Origin: Atherix ibis
Taxonomy: Eukaryota > Arthropoda > Insecta > Diptera > Athericidae
NCBI GenBank assembly: GCA_958298945.1
Contig: OY282605.1
Span: forward strand, 6,037,811 to 6,101,810
DNA length: 64,000 nt
Reading direction: 5' to 3'
A program made the translations under genes and the position numbers. The notes under the pieces were generated by a model. It did no database searches, was not told the origin of the DNA, and was given only the letters and a program-made list of their open reading frames with translations. Positions 11,195 through 24,149 of this stretch are shown piece by piece. Each line of letters opens with the position of its first letter. Within the stretch, counting starts at the first letter, position 1.

Positions 11195-12060
11195 TCTACT
11201 CATATAGCAACATTTCCTAGGGTGCGTTTTGTATAATAACGCTGCTAGGTTCAAATAACATCGTCGATGAGTTTTCTAAAAAAAATTTCTAATGACATTT
11301 GTGTTGAAATGTAAATTTTTGCGCCACGACATTTTAGGTCATTTGGAATCAACTAAAGGCCACCCGGGGCTTTTAACGCTACGCCACTAGACGCAGAAGT
11401 CCCAGTGTCGCTAAATCAGGACACTATTTTTTTTTAAGCATACTTTGGACATAGCAGTACTGACGTGACAACCGAGGATTTGGGTTAGGCCTGTTGAATC
11501 AAAAAACACCTAAAGTACCGGTTTCGCGCTGCAGTCTTCCAATTCGACAATCACAACTTGCCTATGGCGTCCTGGTAAACACCATCGACCCATTGACGGC
11601 AGGAACTGACGTATCTTCTGGGACCATAAATGACATTACTAACGACTTTCTAAACAGGATCTTTTAACGACAACTAAAGGGCATCCAGACTATGTTCCTA
11701 CCTGGGATCTGACTCAATACAGTTATGATGTTATCATAAGTCTAGGCCTTTTGAATCGAAGAACGACAGACGTCCCGGTTTTGGGCCGTGGGCTTCCAGT
11801 TCGACAATCAGAAATCTTTAGTGTCTTGACTAATAATAGTACTCCATTGAAGGCAGGGTCTTTTTGTCTTCTGGGACCATAAAGGATACCAATATAGACT
11901 TTGTGGGTAGGATCTTCCTCATCTGTTGAACTAAATTTAAGATCCTGTTCCCAAGGTCTGTCTCAGCTTCTGGAATCATAAATGATACCACTGTCGATTG
12001 ACTATGTCACTAGATGGATTCCAACCCAAGACCGTGGATTCGAACACGTTACAATGTTAC
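11195..12060. repeat. Modular dispersed repeat X, copy 1
   Basis: This segment shares an ordered set of blocks with 24150-25790: GCAACATTTCCT with GCGTTTTGTAT, then TTTCTAATGACATTT, CCCAGTGTCGCTAAATCAGG, AGCAGTACTGACGT, a block ending CTTCCAATTCGACAATC, TTGACGGCAGGAAC and CTTCTGGGACCATAAATGAC. The last block recurs near 11624, 11868 and 11970, so modules repeat inside the copy. There is no sustained reading frame and no recognised element class. It is more G+C-rich than its surroundings. Confidence 0.75.
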
Positions 12061-12740
12061 CACATTAGGGCTAAGGCTTAGGTTCTTTTTTTGCTGTCGC
12101 TAACTAATTTATGCCAGAGCAAGTCATGGTACAGAGACAAAGCTGCACTTGGTCGTTTTTAAGGAAAAGTCCTTCGCAAGATAAATGGTCCAATATGTAA
12201 AGATGGAAACCGGATAATTAGCTATTATTTTTCTATCAGAAAGCTGATGATATCCGATTGGTAAAAATATCATGCGAATAACCGTAAAAGGAACTTGTGA
12301 AAATAATCTTCCCCGGAAACTACTTTGGTAGATTTGCAAGAACAAGACCGCCCCCTAGATGGCAGGACTAAAACGATCAGGACCTCAATAAACTCGGAAG
12401 CCGTCAACACAGAAATTTGGCGAACTCTTCTGGATAAGGCCCGAACGCACAAATTGCTTTAGTGCCAATAAATAATAACAATAATAAAGTAGGACCAATG
12501 GGCCGACAGCAACTGTGCGCAGAAGATTTTTTTCCTTCGTGTTGTTATCCTTGACCCCAAATAGTCATCTAGTATTGATGCTATTAGAAATTATTATTTT
12601 AAAAAATAATTCTCTATAAAAAATGCGTAATCTTTTCTTTAAAAAACGGCGACAAATATCCTTAAAATTAACAAACCAGACCTAGGGCCACTCTAAAAAA
12701 TCATCGCCTTTTCAAAAAAGCGATAGAGGTCCTTAACTGA
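12061..12740. other. Unassigned DNA between repeat X and a non-LTR tail
   Basis: Moderately A/T-rich. Short minus-strand frames at 12124-12345 and 12270-12452 show no domain. Nothing is supportable as a gene. Confidence 0.45.
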
Positions 12741-13010
12741 CCATGATCTCACATGTCCCTCTCCTTTTAGTGAAGTATGTCATCATCAAATCTGCTTGTT
12801 ACAATGGACAAATCTGACACAACAATCTATCGTTTCTGCTCCGAAAAGAATGAAACGTCGGAGCACCTACTCTGCGATTGCAATGCCATTGCCAGCCAGA
12901 GATTTCGGCACATTGGTTTGGGATTACCAGATCCCTACGAGATTTCCCGGCTACCAACCAATATGATATTGAGGTTCGCTAAAAGCCTCAATATTATTAT
13001 TATCTGAATT
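12741..13010 (+). pseudogene. C-terminal fragment of a non-LTR retrotransposon ORF2
   Basis: The reading ends YRFCSEKNETSEHLLCDC, then FRHIGLGLP and NMILRFAKSLNI before a stop near 13007. The pattern C-x8-H-x4-C with an ETSEHLLC core is the conserved zinc-knuckle end of RNase-H-bearing non-LTR ORF2 proteins. The first cysteine of the usual C-x2-C is tyrosine here. Upstream, in broken frame, TDHDL resembles the LTGH block that normally precedes the knuckle. Only the last about 80 residues survive, consistent with severe 5' truncation. The clade (Jockey-, I- or R1-related) cannot be settled from this stub. Confidence 0.65.
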
Positions 13011-13239
13011 AGGGTTATTTAGTCGTAATGGAAAAATTAGTTCGCAGAAGTAAATTTACTCAACAAAAAAAAAGGGTTAAATTTGAAAACTAAAATGATT
13101 TCAGCAACACTATTGGTGCTAGGACATTATCTGTTAATAAGGAGGACATTATCATTGCTTGGATCTTGCCATTATCCATGGTATATAACAATGAGACGTC
13201 ATGCAGAATTCGATCCTTTTTTGGGATAATTTTTAATAA
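13011..13239. other. Spacer, nothing recognised
   Basis: Short A/T-rich interval with a poly-A near 13066. No feature seen. Confidence 0.4.
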
Positions 13240-13680
13240 CTTTTTCGCCTGTAATTATGGATGTTGATTTTTAAATATTCTTAAAATTGAGGATTTTCTA
13301 CGTAAATACAATATTTTACGAAGCCCCATAATATGAAATCGCACAATATTAGAGGCCAATTTACATGACTAAACCTAGAAGTTACGCGTACTGAGTAATT
13401 TTTGTGCAATAGAGCCTAAATGAGTTGTATTGTGCGGCTTGCGGTGCAATCTTGTTGAAACCATATATGGTTCAGATTTAAATTTTCAAATTGACGCCAG
13501 AAAAAGTCAGTTATTAGACGACTATAGTGGTCGGAATTTACGGTAACCTTCATAGTGGCCCCTTCCGACCGTAATGAACAGCTGGCAGTCACTTTTCGCG
13601 GATACAGTGGCTTCTTCATAGTTATTTGTGGCTTTTCATCACCATGTATATAATAAATTGTAGTTACTAAAGGAGCCACC
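13240..13680 (-). pseudogene. DD41D-type transposase remnant
   Basis: Minus-strand reading gives DEKPQITMKKPLYPRKVTAS, MKVTVNSDHYSRLITDFFW and LNLNHIWFQQDCTAS. These correspond to the linker and second catalytic aspartate block of the transposase at 26117-27114. Beyond a frame break, DFILWGFVKY (near 13330) matches the third-aspartate region (family LDYFLWGFVK). The N-terminus and first aspartate are absent. Confidence 0.75.
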
Positions 13681-16257
13681 GAATAAGAAATATTCTTCTC
13701 TTAAACCGCGAAATTTAACTAATTAACTAAATAAATGCTTTCTTGGATGACATGCACATATGACAGCTGTCAGAACGACACAACTGTACTTAGAAAAAAG
13801 ATAACCACTTTTTTTTCTGCATTTGAGCATTTGAAGAAGCAAAAATTTCTCTCAAAAATTCATAAAAATTTTCGTATAAAAATTACTTTTTTTTATAAAA
13901 TATGCAGAAAAAAAAACCAGATAAAAAATTTTTGTTTTGCAAAATTTTCAAATATTTCAAAATCAATAATTGAATTTTATTAAACCGGATATTTATGATA
14001 TAAAAATTCATTAACATTATTTGGGGCAGAGTTTTTAAAATATATAAAAAAAAAATTATTCTAAAATAGATATATTATTATAGGAAAGATTTTCCAAGAA
14101 AATTTTTATTAAAAGAAATTTTTCATCAAGTAGAACAGATGCAAATTCCAATCGTTATGAATTTTTTTTTTCCTAACTGCGCAGAGTATCTATCTATCCA
14201 CCCTCTCCTTCGATATCAAAAATGAAAATATGCCGAATTTATAAAAATTAAAACAACACTGCTCTACGTACACTCACTACATGCATCTATTGAATGGAAA
14301 GATACTCTTGCCTATGAGATGGTGCAGAAAATTTTCAATTTTTTTCCTTCCTGACTCAGTTGATAGTCTAAATTATGGGTCTGAATTATGTTTATTAATT
14401 TTACACTTTGCAATAGAGACGACTAGGCGGGCCAATGAATTTATTTTTGAACAGTCCCCCACTAGCTGTTTAGTACTCGTAGTAAAGTGGACACACAAAG
14501 TATCGGCAAGAGGAAATGACTTTCTGTTTTCCGCGCATTTAAATAGAGTTTTAATAATAATAGAAAAAAAAGAAAAATATTTCAATAATAATACTACAGA
14601 CGTTGTGTCTCGATCATAGGTTGTTTCCAACAAAATAAATAAGAAAATATGTAATGTAGAGTATACGACGGATACCAAGATGCCTTGGTGAGTAGTACGG
14701 CGGCACACTATTTTAGACTATCGACAATATTTGGTCTAGCTCGGAAAATGGGGGGGAATCTGGAAGAAGATATACATTTTATAGTGAATGAATTTATTTT
14801 AAACGAATCGCGTGTTTGACACTCTATAATTATCTAATTTCTTACAACTTGAATCGCGCAACACCACTCGGACACACTGGGAAGGATTGAAGTCATTGGC
14901 ACCTGTTTCTATGTTATTCGCCCCTCACCAATAAAACCGGGAAAATATCTATTCATCATATTTACCAGATGAGTGTTTTTAATAGATATATTCTTTTTTA
15001 TGAAAAACTAAAATGAAAATTTCCGCTTATTTGGTTGTTTGAGATCGTGTGAAAATTTCATGCTATACCAAAAATATTCAATTTGTTCAAATTATTTTTT
15101 GGAAAATTTCTTATTTTATAGATACTTGTTATTTAGTTGTTATTTACTAATTAAATAATTTTATTTTTATAATTTTTCTCTCTCTTACAGTTACTACATA
15201 GTAACTATTGTACAATTGAAATGTTAATGTTGGATTTCAGGTCACGCTCTGCACTTGCTTTAGCTCAAAACTTATTGCATCTATTGACCAAATGGAATTT
15301 TGGACATCTTTGTCCATCCGTAGAAAATATACTGGGAAGATTTCTTTCCACACATTAACTAAACATCAGCAGGCCGGCTTAGTCCGCAATTCTGGGCAAT
15401 AAAACTTTTTAAAATCCGGATTTACCCGTAATTTTATACCATTTCTGCGCTGTTCACTTTACCGTATTTTTAATGGATCTCCTAGACCCAAAAACTCCTT
15501 TTCAGAGATTTTTAGTTATCTTTATATACCAGTCTTAAATATGGTCCTATAGTCAAGACCTCCTTAGGGGTACATAATGGCCTCTGCCTCTTATTTAAAG
15601 AATATTTAAAATGAATGAACAATAAAAAAAAGTCTTTGAAACATTACGGATACTTGACAGATTTGCGAAAAACCAATAAGTTCATACAATACTCGACAAC
15701 TGTTTAGAACCATCATCCACAATTTTTACAAATAATGTTATTGTTTAAAATTATTTTTTTTATTTTCATTAACAAATTTATCAATTAACCCTTTAAAAAA
15801 AAATATATTTGTTGAAAAAAAAGCTGGCTACAATGCGACAACTATTTGGGGCCATCAGTTATTATCCAGCTGTGTTATTGTGATTAATTGCTTTATTTTA
15901 TTTAAATAACAAATAGAAGATAAACTTTAGAATGGAAAGTGCAAAAAAAATTATGTCCAATGAGAAAAAATTGGCAAAAATGAAAGTACTTAAAAAGCTC
16001 TAACGGCAAGATAGATAATAGAAAAAGTTGAAGTATATCTTGGAGTGTCTTCAGCGACTTTGAAACGGATGAGTATTAGAAAAAAAACCCTTCTTAGCAC
16101 GATCTCACGGAAAAGCCTGGATAAAATTTTTGCGACATCAAAAAATTGTTTACTGACTGACTTCATTGCGAACAAATCTTCTTTTATTATTTCTACGATT
16201 TGAGGAAGGACCGAAGGTATTTAGCATGCCACCATAGTAGTGTGCGTTCAGTTATGG
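13681..16257. other. A/T-rich DNA without recognisable gene
   Basis: Mostly A/T-rich with T-runs (for example 14161-14171). Overlapping open frames on both strands at 14281-14708 mirror each other and carry no domain, so they are taken as chance. Around 15240-15560 the sequence is less A/T-biased, but no homology is recognised. Confidence 0.45.
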
Positions 16258-16752
16258 TCTGGAGAGTCGTTTTTTTACAATTGTCCATTTTCGACCAAAA
16301 ACACCATCGCATTAATATTGCTAAGGAGCTGTTGGACTTGTCCGCGAGGACCCAAATTTGCTCCAGAGGGTCATAACTGGTGACGAATCATGGGGTTATG
16401 GTTATGATGTGGAAACCAAAGCTCAATCATCCCAAGCTGCCGCACAAGCCAAGATCGAAAAAAGCGCGCCAAGTTCAGTCGAATGTGAAGGTTTGCTTAC
16501 AGTTTTCTTCGATTGCAGGGGCGTGGTCAATAAGGAATATTACGTGCAAGTTATCCGCAAGTTGTGCAAAGGAATCCGCCAGAAACACCCGGATTTGTGG
16601 AAGAACAAAAATTGGCTTTTGCACCATGATAACGCCCCTGTTCACGCATCGTTGCTTCTGCGCGAATTTTTAGCCAAAGACAACACACTAATTATGCCGC
16701 AGCCACCGTATTCCCCAGATCTGGCCCCCTGTGACTTTTTCTTGTTCCCGAA
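16258..16752 (+). pseudogene. Mariner transposase fragment with all three catalytic aspartates
   Basis: Reading gives FDQKHHRINIAKELLDLS, then after a one-base shift near 16348 DPNLLQRVITGDESWGYG (first aspartate). A pair of compensating frame changes follows around 16430-16500: the correct residues LPHKPRSKKARQVQSNVKV sit in the other frame. Then come LLTVFFDCRGVV, a small deletion before NKEYYVQV, NWLLHHDNAPVHASLL (second aspartate) and PPYSPDLAPCDFFLFPK (third, spacing 34). It is the same lineage as the outer mariner at 4807-7016 and is better preserved in the catalytic core, but it lacks the N-terminal DNA-binding domain and the C-terminus. Confidence 0.88.
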
Positions 16753-16978
16753 ACAGATTCTTTGATCCATTTTTTGGAATTGGGCAAAAATCGAAGACGA
16801 GCCAAAACACGTCCAAGCAAAGCAGCTGTCAAAAATTAACTGAACATTCAAAATTGCCGAACTTGTCGGCATAAGTGAGAGACATGAGTACCAACATAAC
16901 GCCCCAAAAAATATCGAAAATCGAATATACGTAACCCGCGGAAATTTAAAATTCACGACACTTTTTGAATAGACCTCG
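16258..16978 (+). mobile_element. Chimeric mariner: transposase body joined to an inverted copy of its own 5' end
   Basis: The plus-strand transposase body runs to the FLFPK codons near 16752. It is then joined directly to sequence that in the element at 4807-7016 is the minus-strand 5' end (ACAGATTCTTTGATCCAT and what follows, compare 6800-7016). The right end is a TIR followed by TA (16979-16980). The right-hand end is thus inverted relative to the coding part, which means two opposed copies recombined or one strand switched template. The left terminus is missing. Confidence 0.8.
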
Positions 16979-17240
16979 TACATCAACAAAACCGTTTTCT
17001 CCACTATTCGTATGAGCTCTCCGGTGACACTTCCTCGGAAAACGGAATTTTTTCCCTTTTTTCGAAAAAAAAACTCGTTAAAGGAGATGACCATGTAACA
17101 AGAGGCATTGTCATGGTAAAGCATCCAACTATCTAGAATATCCGATTTGACGCAAAAAACGCCTTTTCCGGAGCCTTTTAATGACTTCCATCTAAAAAGC
17201 TTAGTTAACAGTTTGTCTTGAAATTGGCAGTACGTCATTC
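16979..17240 (-). pseudogene. Mariner transposase remnant (second lineage)
   Basis: On the minus strand, broken frames give an RFLRQIGYS-like piece and DSWMLYHDNASCYMVISFNE followed by FFFRKKGKN. This matches the mariner block around the second aspartate (DNWxLHHDNAxCHTAxSVNEFLxKK). It is the lineage seen also at 19260-19812, 35005-35690, the two copies of the 829-bp segment and 62290-62640. It directly abuts the TA at the end of the chimeric mariner. Confidence 0.65.
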
Positions 17241-19259
17241 ATTCCACGCTTAATGGGAAAATGGTTTATGTTAAATAAATTAAGTTAGTTTCAGGACATA
17301 CAAAATGTAAACCAAAATTTTAAAATAAAATAAATTTCACTAAAGAAAAAAAAAAAAAAATTTAAAAAAAAAATGTGATTGGTTCCAAACAGTTGTCGGG
17401 CCGAGTACATTATAAAAAAATTATTCTTTTCTGTAATAATTTCAATTAATTTTTTCAAAGTACAAATTCATAGCAAAAAAAAAATATTAATTATAAAATT
17501 TTAAAAACTTGGAAAAATTTCGAAAATTAACATGCCAAAATTATGTTTACAGCAACAAGTTTTACTTTGTGAAATGTTTCCAACAATATGTTGCAAGAGA
17601 AATCTATAAGCAAGAAACAACCTGCATTTATGGTTCATTTATTGGTATTTTCTGTTATTAAAAACCAAGATTTTAAGAAAATATATTTTATTTTATTTTA
17701 TTTTAATGGATATTTTGTACAGAATTTTTTTATTTTTTGCTTATAACATTTTTATTTGTTTAATTAAAAACCATAAATTTTTTTACGAATTCCTCGAAAA
17801 AGAGAATTATTTTTCGAAGATTTTCAAATTTTTTTTGTGATAATAATAGTTTTTTTTTAAAGAAAAAATGGAATAAAAAAGATTTTCTTTTTTTTTCAAA
17901 TATTTTTACCTATTTACAGCTGTCTTTTTAAATCTTCAAAAAGAAAAGGAGCAAAGACAAACGATTTTCATATTAACCTTCACTAAAATTCAATATCATA
18001 AATAAGACAGCTGAATGGTGCATAAACATTCCTCCTCTACAAAAGAACACAAGCATATTGACTTCCTGAATTACCTTTCGATATCAAAAACTGTCACATT
18101 ACTTCAAATAAACCCTTATTTTACCCTTTTCATATTCACTGAGGTCAATATAAATTACAGTGTCTGCCGTTTTTTTGCCTTCAACTTAAGTTCGATTATG
18201 CTCGTATAGAAAAAATACGAGTATAAAAATTTTCTTGGTGACATTTTTACAGGAGTCTCTAAAAAGGTAAATGATAAAAAAATAAGTCCAAACAACTCAA
18301 AGGAAATACCCAAAGATAGACAAGTGTGTAAGTGTTTGTGGGGGAATCCAAGAAAAACAACAAAAATAATGACACAAAAATTTTAATGTGACTGATTAAA
18401 ATCAATTTTTTTTTAAATTGTTGAACTTGTTTCAGTTCATCTTTTATCTGGTCTGGCGTTGAAATGATTCTAAGAAACATGATCCTTTGCGCGAGCACTG
18501 AACAACTTCAGACTGGCTGATTTCGAAAGTCGTCGTGTATTGATGTTGCGATAAAGAGAAAATTTCTTTCTCCAGACACGACGATTAAAAAAAATATCCA
18601 AAAATAACTAAAATCATACTAAATAAAAACAGGTAGTGTATAATATATAAATAGAAGAAGATACTTTCATAGCATAGTATGGTATAAGAGGAATAAGTTT
18701 AAGATACTTTTTGGAAGACGCTTTTCCTTCGCACATAAATTTCTGAAGTTCGTTCGCTGGTTTATCTTATCAGAAAGTTGAATGTTTTCAGTTTCATTTG
18801 CCTCTTCGCACACACTATCAGAAGGACGTACACTTGTTATCAACGAAAATGAAAATTAATAAAGTTGAGAGAATTTTAAATATATTGTTGCTATTCAAAA
18901 TGTTATTTAGATAAAATAAGAAAATTGTTTAATGAGACCTGATAGAGGTAACGAACGAATAAAACCTTCTGATTTTGGCTACCGTGAGAAGTTTCTTCTT
19001 ATTTGTCTTTTTGGATAGGAATTCCGAAAATGTTTAGAATTTTCTAATATCTTATTAGCTACCAAACGAGGATAATTTAATAGTCTGAAAATTATTTTAA
19101 CGAATTATCTATAATTGAAAGGTGATTTTTTTTTATTAGTAACGTATTTATTGTCAACCAATACGATTTACGAAAATTGAAAATTTTCTATTTTGATAAC
19201 GATTTTGGAAGGGGTTTTTAAAAAAAAAAAAAAATAACAAAAATTAAAGTTAAATATGC
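17241..19259. other. A/T-rich DNA without recognisable gene
   Basis: Low-complexity A/T sequence with poly-A (17346-17376) and many T-runs. Short frames at 18015-18209 and 18259-18498 have no identifiable domain. Confidence 0.5.
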
Positions 19260-19812
19260 GTCAATTTAGGAGTGTGGTAAAAAGAATTGAGATTCTCTAC
19301 AAAGTAGTTTCTTTTGGCAGCTGTACATCGGAGGAGGTGGTTTTCCACTATTCATAATAGTGCGGGAGGGATTCAACTGAATATCGCCTTCAGCTCGTCA
19401 GTTAAATATATTCAGATGTTATCGACAATATTAAGATGATGTCCTTATAAATATATTTTGATCTTGAATTATCAATAAAAAGTCATACGGACTAAAGAAC
19501 CACTGACATCTCTTTTTCCGACAAAATATCGTCGTGGGAGATGGCTCTGTGTAAGGGGGTTTGTCAAATTGGAGCTTCCTCCAACGGCTTCTTTACAAAA
19601 ACCCTCCAAGGACCTTACAACAACCCTCACTCATTCCACATTTTCATCAGTTTTTAATGTTGAAGTCCTCCCTAAGCGAGCTTCGTCTTCCAATGCTTCT
19701 CGATCCTCCAAACATCTCTTACAACTCTTCTTGATAAGAAATTCTCTCCATAGGCTTCTGGCAACTTTTCTTAAGTTAAACTCAAGAATTCACAAAGCTT
19801 TACCCAAAATCT
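19260..19812 (-). pseudogene. Internally deleted mariner transposase
   Basis: Minus-strand reading starts near 19770 with LWREFLIKKSCKRCLEDRE, ALEDEARLGRTSTLKTDENV (N-terminal HTH and hinge) and VRVVVRSLEG. It then skips the catalytic core and picks up the C-terminal LTSELKAIFS and CTAAKRNYFVENLNS near 19300. The family ends with a C-x-AAQGNYFEGDN-type motif, so both ends are present and the middle is lost, as in MITE-like derivatives. Adjacent DNA at both ends matches the same lineage as in the 829-bp duplicated segment. Confidence 0.7.
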
Positions 19813-22800
19813 AATGGAACATGGATTGCTCCAATTTTTGCAGTTTCAATTTTTAATTATCGTATTTTTCTAGTACGTCGCAAAATTTCCAATGTAACGC
19901 ATGCAGTTTATGACGTGGTACCCTCCTGTTGAAATCACATAACGTCCATGAACTTTCAATCACATGAACCACAATTAGAACCACGTGGTTCAACCCCAAT
20001 TTCTGTCAGAACAACTGTTGGAATCACATGCAGTCCGACCTCAGTAGATCCGTCTATATCACCCACCTCTCATCGTGGCAGCCATTGCCAGCTATATCCT
20101 CAATGAAATACGGACCAAGGAACCTCAGACAAAAACCCCGCAGCGCATACAATGTCAAATTTTGTGTGTGTAAATGTCATTCGGAAATTGCCTCTGAACT
20201 TCCACGTTTCCAAAATGAGAAAATGTGCTTTTTCACTTTTTAAAGTGCTTTTTCACTTTTTAAAAATTTAAAAAAAATTTAAAATTTTTTTTAAATGAGA
20301 AAATGCGCTTTGTCACTTATTATCATTTTTTCGTGAAAAATCAAGAGCGCTAAAATAACTTTCCTGTGAAAAACCGAGAGCTCTTGTCTATGTACAATAC
20401 TCTCAAATGGAAGAGCGTCCCCCGAATCTGGTCTCCGGAGTTCCCGAAATTTGTCTTGTACTGCAAACATAAAAAGTGCGGTAGGTTCCCGAAGTATGTC
20501 TGAACTACTATTGCCGGTCTAGAAAAAACTAAAGCACAAGTTTTGTGAAGAGGTAGTTGGTATTGTTGCCAGATCACTGTCCTCGCAGGTCACTTCGATA
20601 AGTTGTAGATCAGAATATACTCTTTTTTGATCAGAAATAATTTGTGAAACTCTTAATAATGAGGAGCCACTTTTATCACTGATAGCATATTTTATTATAA
20701 ATTGAAGTACCCACAAAATTATGTCATACCTCTTAGGTGGGTCATAATGAATCACCTCAAGCTAAAAATCCAGCCAGCCAACATACCCACTTTATAGTAA
20801 GAAAAAATATTTCTTAATATCACCTTTATAAGTCATCTAATCTAAATAATGCACTTTTAACACCAATCGTTATGGATCGAAAAATTTAAAAAAAAAAAAA
20901 ATACTTGAATATCAACTAACCTAAATTTAAATTATACCAAAAAAAAAAAAAACAAGACAACTCAGTGGGACCTTAGAAAAATTAAATATACCCAAAATCA
21001 CTTAAATATTAAGAAGAAGAAAAAATATGGAAATATGTTAAATTCGAGATTTTTCTAAATATCACTTTCGGTTAATCAAAATCACGTTAAACGTTTAATA
21101 GAAAAGATAAGCATTTTGATTGTCTATGAAGAAAAAATTTACATTGACTTTAGGATAGTTTCAGCTAAGAAGATTGGTTCAACGAAAGAAAAAAAAATAT
21201 TTTCCAAATAGTGAAGTGATAAATTTCCAACTTTAATATTGTCCAACAACCAATCTATTCTACCTACACAATTTATTGTATTGTATCTTTTAGTTAGATA
21301 CTAGACTAGTACACTTTTTCTCTATGAATATTTCGATTTGAGTTTTTTCGCTTTTTAATCAGCTCCACTTTTACATATGATACTATCGGTTTTTGCTCCA
21401 AAAGTTTTATTACTATTTGGACGAAAAAAAAATTCGTTTTTTAAGTTGTGATTTATTATAAAAGCTGTCTAAATTCAGAACATATTTTTTTTCTCCACCA
21501 CCACTATTATTACTACAATATTAAAATAGTATATCGATTTAGCGATAGAAAAAAAACCCAAAGATTTTTATGAAAAATTGACATTTTTTGAAAAATAGTA
21601 ATTTTTACATTTTAAGATGATTCATACCATATAAATGGTGGCCGTTTAGAGAATAAATAGAGAAGAAAATACCAAATTTACCTTAAACGTAGCCAATGAA
21701 TTATTATTTCTAGATAAAATCAATTAAAAGGATTTAAAAGCTTTTAAAACGAAATTACATGGTAATCTACGGTGCGCAGTTTTTAAACTAATTTGAAAAA
21801 GAAGGAAAAATAATAAGGGGTATTTATCTGATGAGAATAGGCCTTGGTTTTTTTTGCACTTTCTTTAAAAAAAAAAAATACCCTCTTCTTTCCGTTTCTA
21901 CCAACGAACATAGTAGTTTGGGGAATATTTTATGAACAGTTGAATAGGATGGATTTAAGAATTTTAAAGAAAATAATAATAATTCCATTTAAGGTGGTGG
22001 TGATTTCGATTTGAATTCGAATCGAAATCTACTTAAAAACCTCTTGCGTTCATTCTACAATAAATCCAGACAATTAGAGCGAAAAGTAAATAAAACGAAT
22101 GAGAAATGTTCTTTTTGAAGATTTATGCCATTAAAAAAGAGCATATAATATGATCTGCAAAATTAGGAATTATTTTTTTTTTTTTTTTTATAAACCAGAA
22201 CCTGTAGTAGAGAGCTAAACTACAATACTAACATGTCTACTATTATTGGTAAATGACCAAGAGTGAAGAATTCAAAACTTCTATCGGCCTTTTTCTACCT
22301 AGAATCAAGATACTTCCGAGCACTTGACCATGCCGATAGTAGCCGTATTCGTAGACAATGCAAAATACATTAAGAAGGTTTTGCTACCTTCTTTCATAAC
22401 CGCTATTTAGCTAGGCTAGAGATAGCTGGTCAGCTAAAGTGCTTTTCTATCTATCTACTCTATTCAGCGTTTTATAGAGATTCTCAGATTGTACAATTTT
22501 ATTTCTTTTACTTCTGTGTCGGCTACCGCATTCTAAAAGGTGTATTTACTGCGCGATTCACTACGTTCCTTCTTCCTTCAGTCGCACTTTAACTCGGCCG
22601 GTAATCTACTTAATCGGAATTTAGTCAAAAAATATCTAATTAATGAGTTTTTAATGTAAATGGAATAAAAAGTGGTTAAAGTTCAGCTCATTGAATCTGA
22701 CCCCGTGTCTATGGGAAAATTATTACAATTGTGGGCCATACACAAATTACGAGTATAATTCATACACATACGTGTGTGCACTGACTAAAGAAATTATGAA

Positions 22801-24149
22801 TTGGACAAATGAACAACCACCACCGACTCCAAATGGGTTCATTGAACATTTTATTCTAATCCCTAACCATCATCCTCCCATTCCAACAATAGTCGAATAA
22901 TTTTCATACTTCAAATTGGAAAATTACACACAAACACACAATATGCAATGGAAATAGTTCTTGAATTTTTCTCAATTTGAAAAAGTTCTTAATCGATAAG
23001 ATTATTTTCAACAAATTCTAAGAGGATTTAAGTTCTAAATTACTCTTATTAAATTATAAGACGATTTATGTGCTTATCTAAGATTCATGGAGAGAGAATA
23101 AAAAAAAAACCCCATCTACAATAGCTCACCAGGATTTGAAAAAATTTCCAAAAATAAATTCAAATTTTATTTAATTAACAAATCAAAAAAAATGAAAAAA
23201 AAAATACTTTATAATCTTTATAATCACCTCGAAATGTTAATAAGAATAAGAAGAAGACCATTAAGAAAATAAAATTTAAATAAAAAACAACAAAAAAATT
23301 ACATAAAATAATTTTTTTTAAACAAACAACAAAAAAAAAAAAACGAACACATTTTCTGTTCTGTGCAAATATTTTGACATAATTCTAATAATAAAAAAAA
23401 AAATCTTCTAATAAATATGCCTAAAGTGGCTATAAACAATTTTTTAATCACCTTTTTTTTAATGGGGGTTTTTGTGAGAAACCTAACACCTCTGAAGACG
23501 TTAAAATTCTCATTAAGTTTAAAAACAAGATAAACGGAAATTCTCTCTTTTGATTGCATAATTGTTATTTTGTTCAAGCAGAACAAATGAGTTTTTTTTC
23601 CCTTTTTTGATTTATGATATTTTTCTTAACCCAAAATATATGTTCTGCGCCACCTAGTCACATAGGTCTGGGTTTTGTCCCTCTAATACTATACCGCATA
23701 ATAGACTATCTAAAATTGAAGGGGTGCCATTTATTCATAGTTTCTTCTAATGAAAATTAATATTTTCATAAGATATGTTTACATAATGTGGATATATGGC
23801 AAGAGTACGTAAAGTAAATATGTTAAATTGATGATAGTGTCATGCTTGGTTAAATAGTTAAAAAATTAACATACAAAATTTATACACTAAATAATTTGTG
23901 GGTGAACCACACAAAAGGCAACTACCGCTTTTGGTAACTTTACTAACTAATCTGTTCAGATTAATTATTTAAATTAAATTTAATAATTTTACTTAATTAC
24001 TTATTTGTATGCTACTAAAAAAAAACTGCTTGCAAAGATTAAATTATCATCAACAATTTTAAAATTGAATCCATGGTAGAAGGGGATCCGAAGTGATTCG
24101 TCAAAAAATCGAGGTTTTTCGTTAAAAAATTGCCCTTATTTTATTTTGT
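19813..24149. other. Long A/T-rich stretch; local tandem and palindromic micro-repeats
   Basis: No gene is recognised in over 4 kb. At 20222-20262 the unit GTGCTTTTTCACTTTTTAAA occurs twice in tandem, followed by an A/T palindrome (AATTTAAAAAAAATTTAAA, about 20263-20295). Poly-A/T runs occur near 20885, 20940, 21868 and 22170. A frame at 22691-22900 (PPPTPNGFIEHF near its end) has no recognised domain and is left unassigned. From 23140 to 23460 the DNA is almost pure A/T. Confidence 0.5.

Noticed and set aside
14281..14708. Overlapping ~110-codon frames on both strands
   Set aside because: No recognisable domain, no supporting context, and the two frames shadow one another.
16642..17238. A 198-codon minus-strand open frame spanning two elements
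   Set aside because: It runs through the chimeric mariner, its non-coding end and a second remnant; an accidental fusion of frames.
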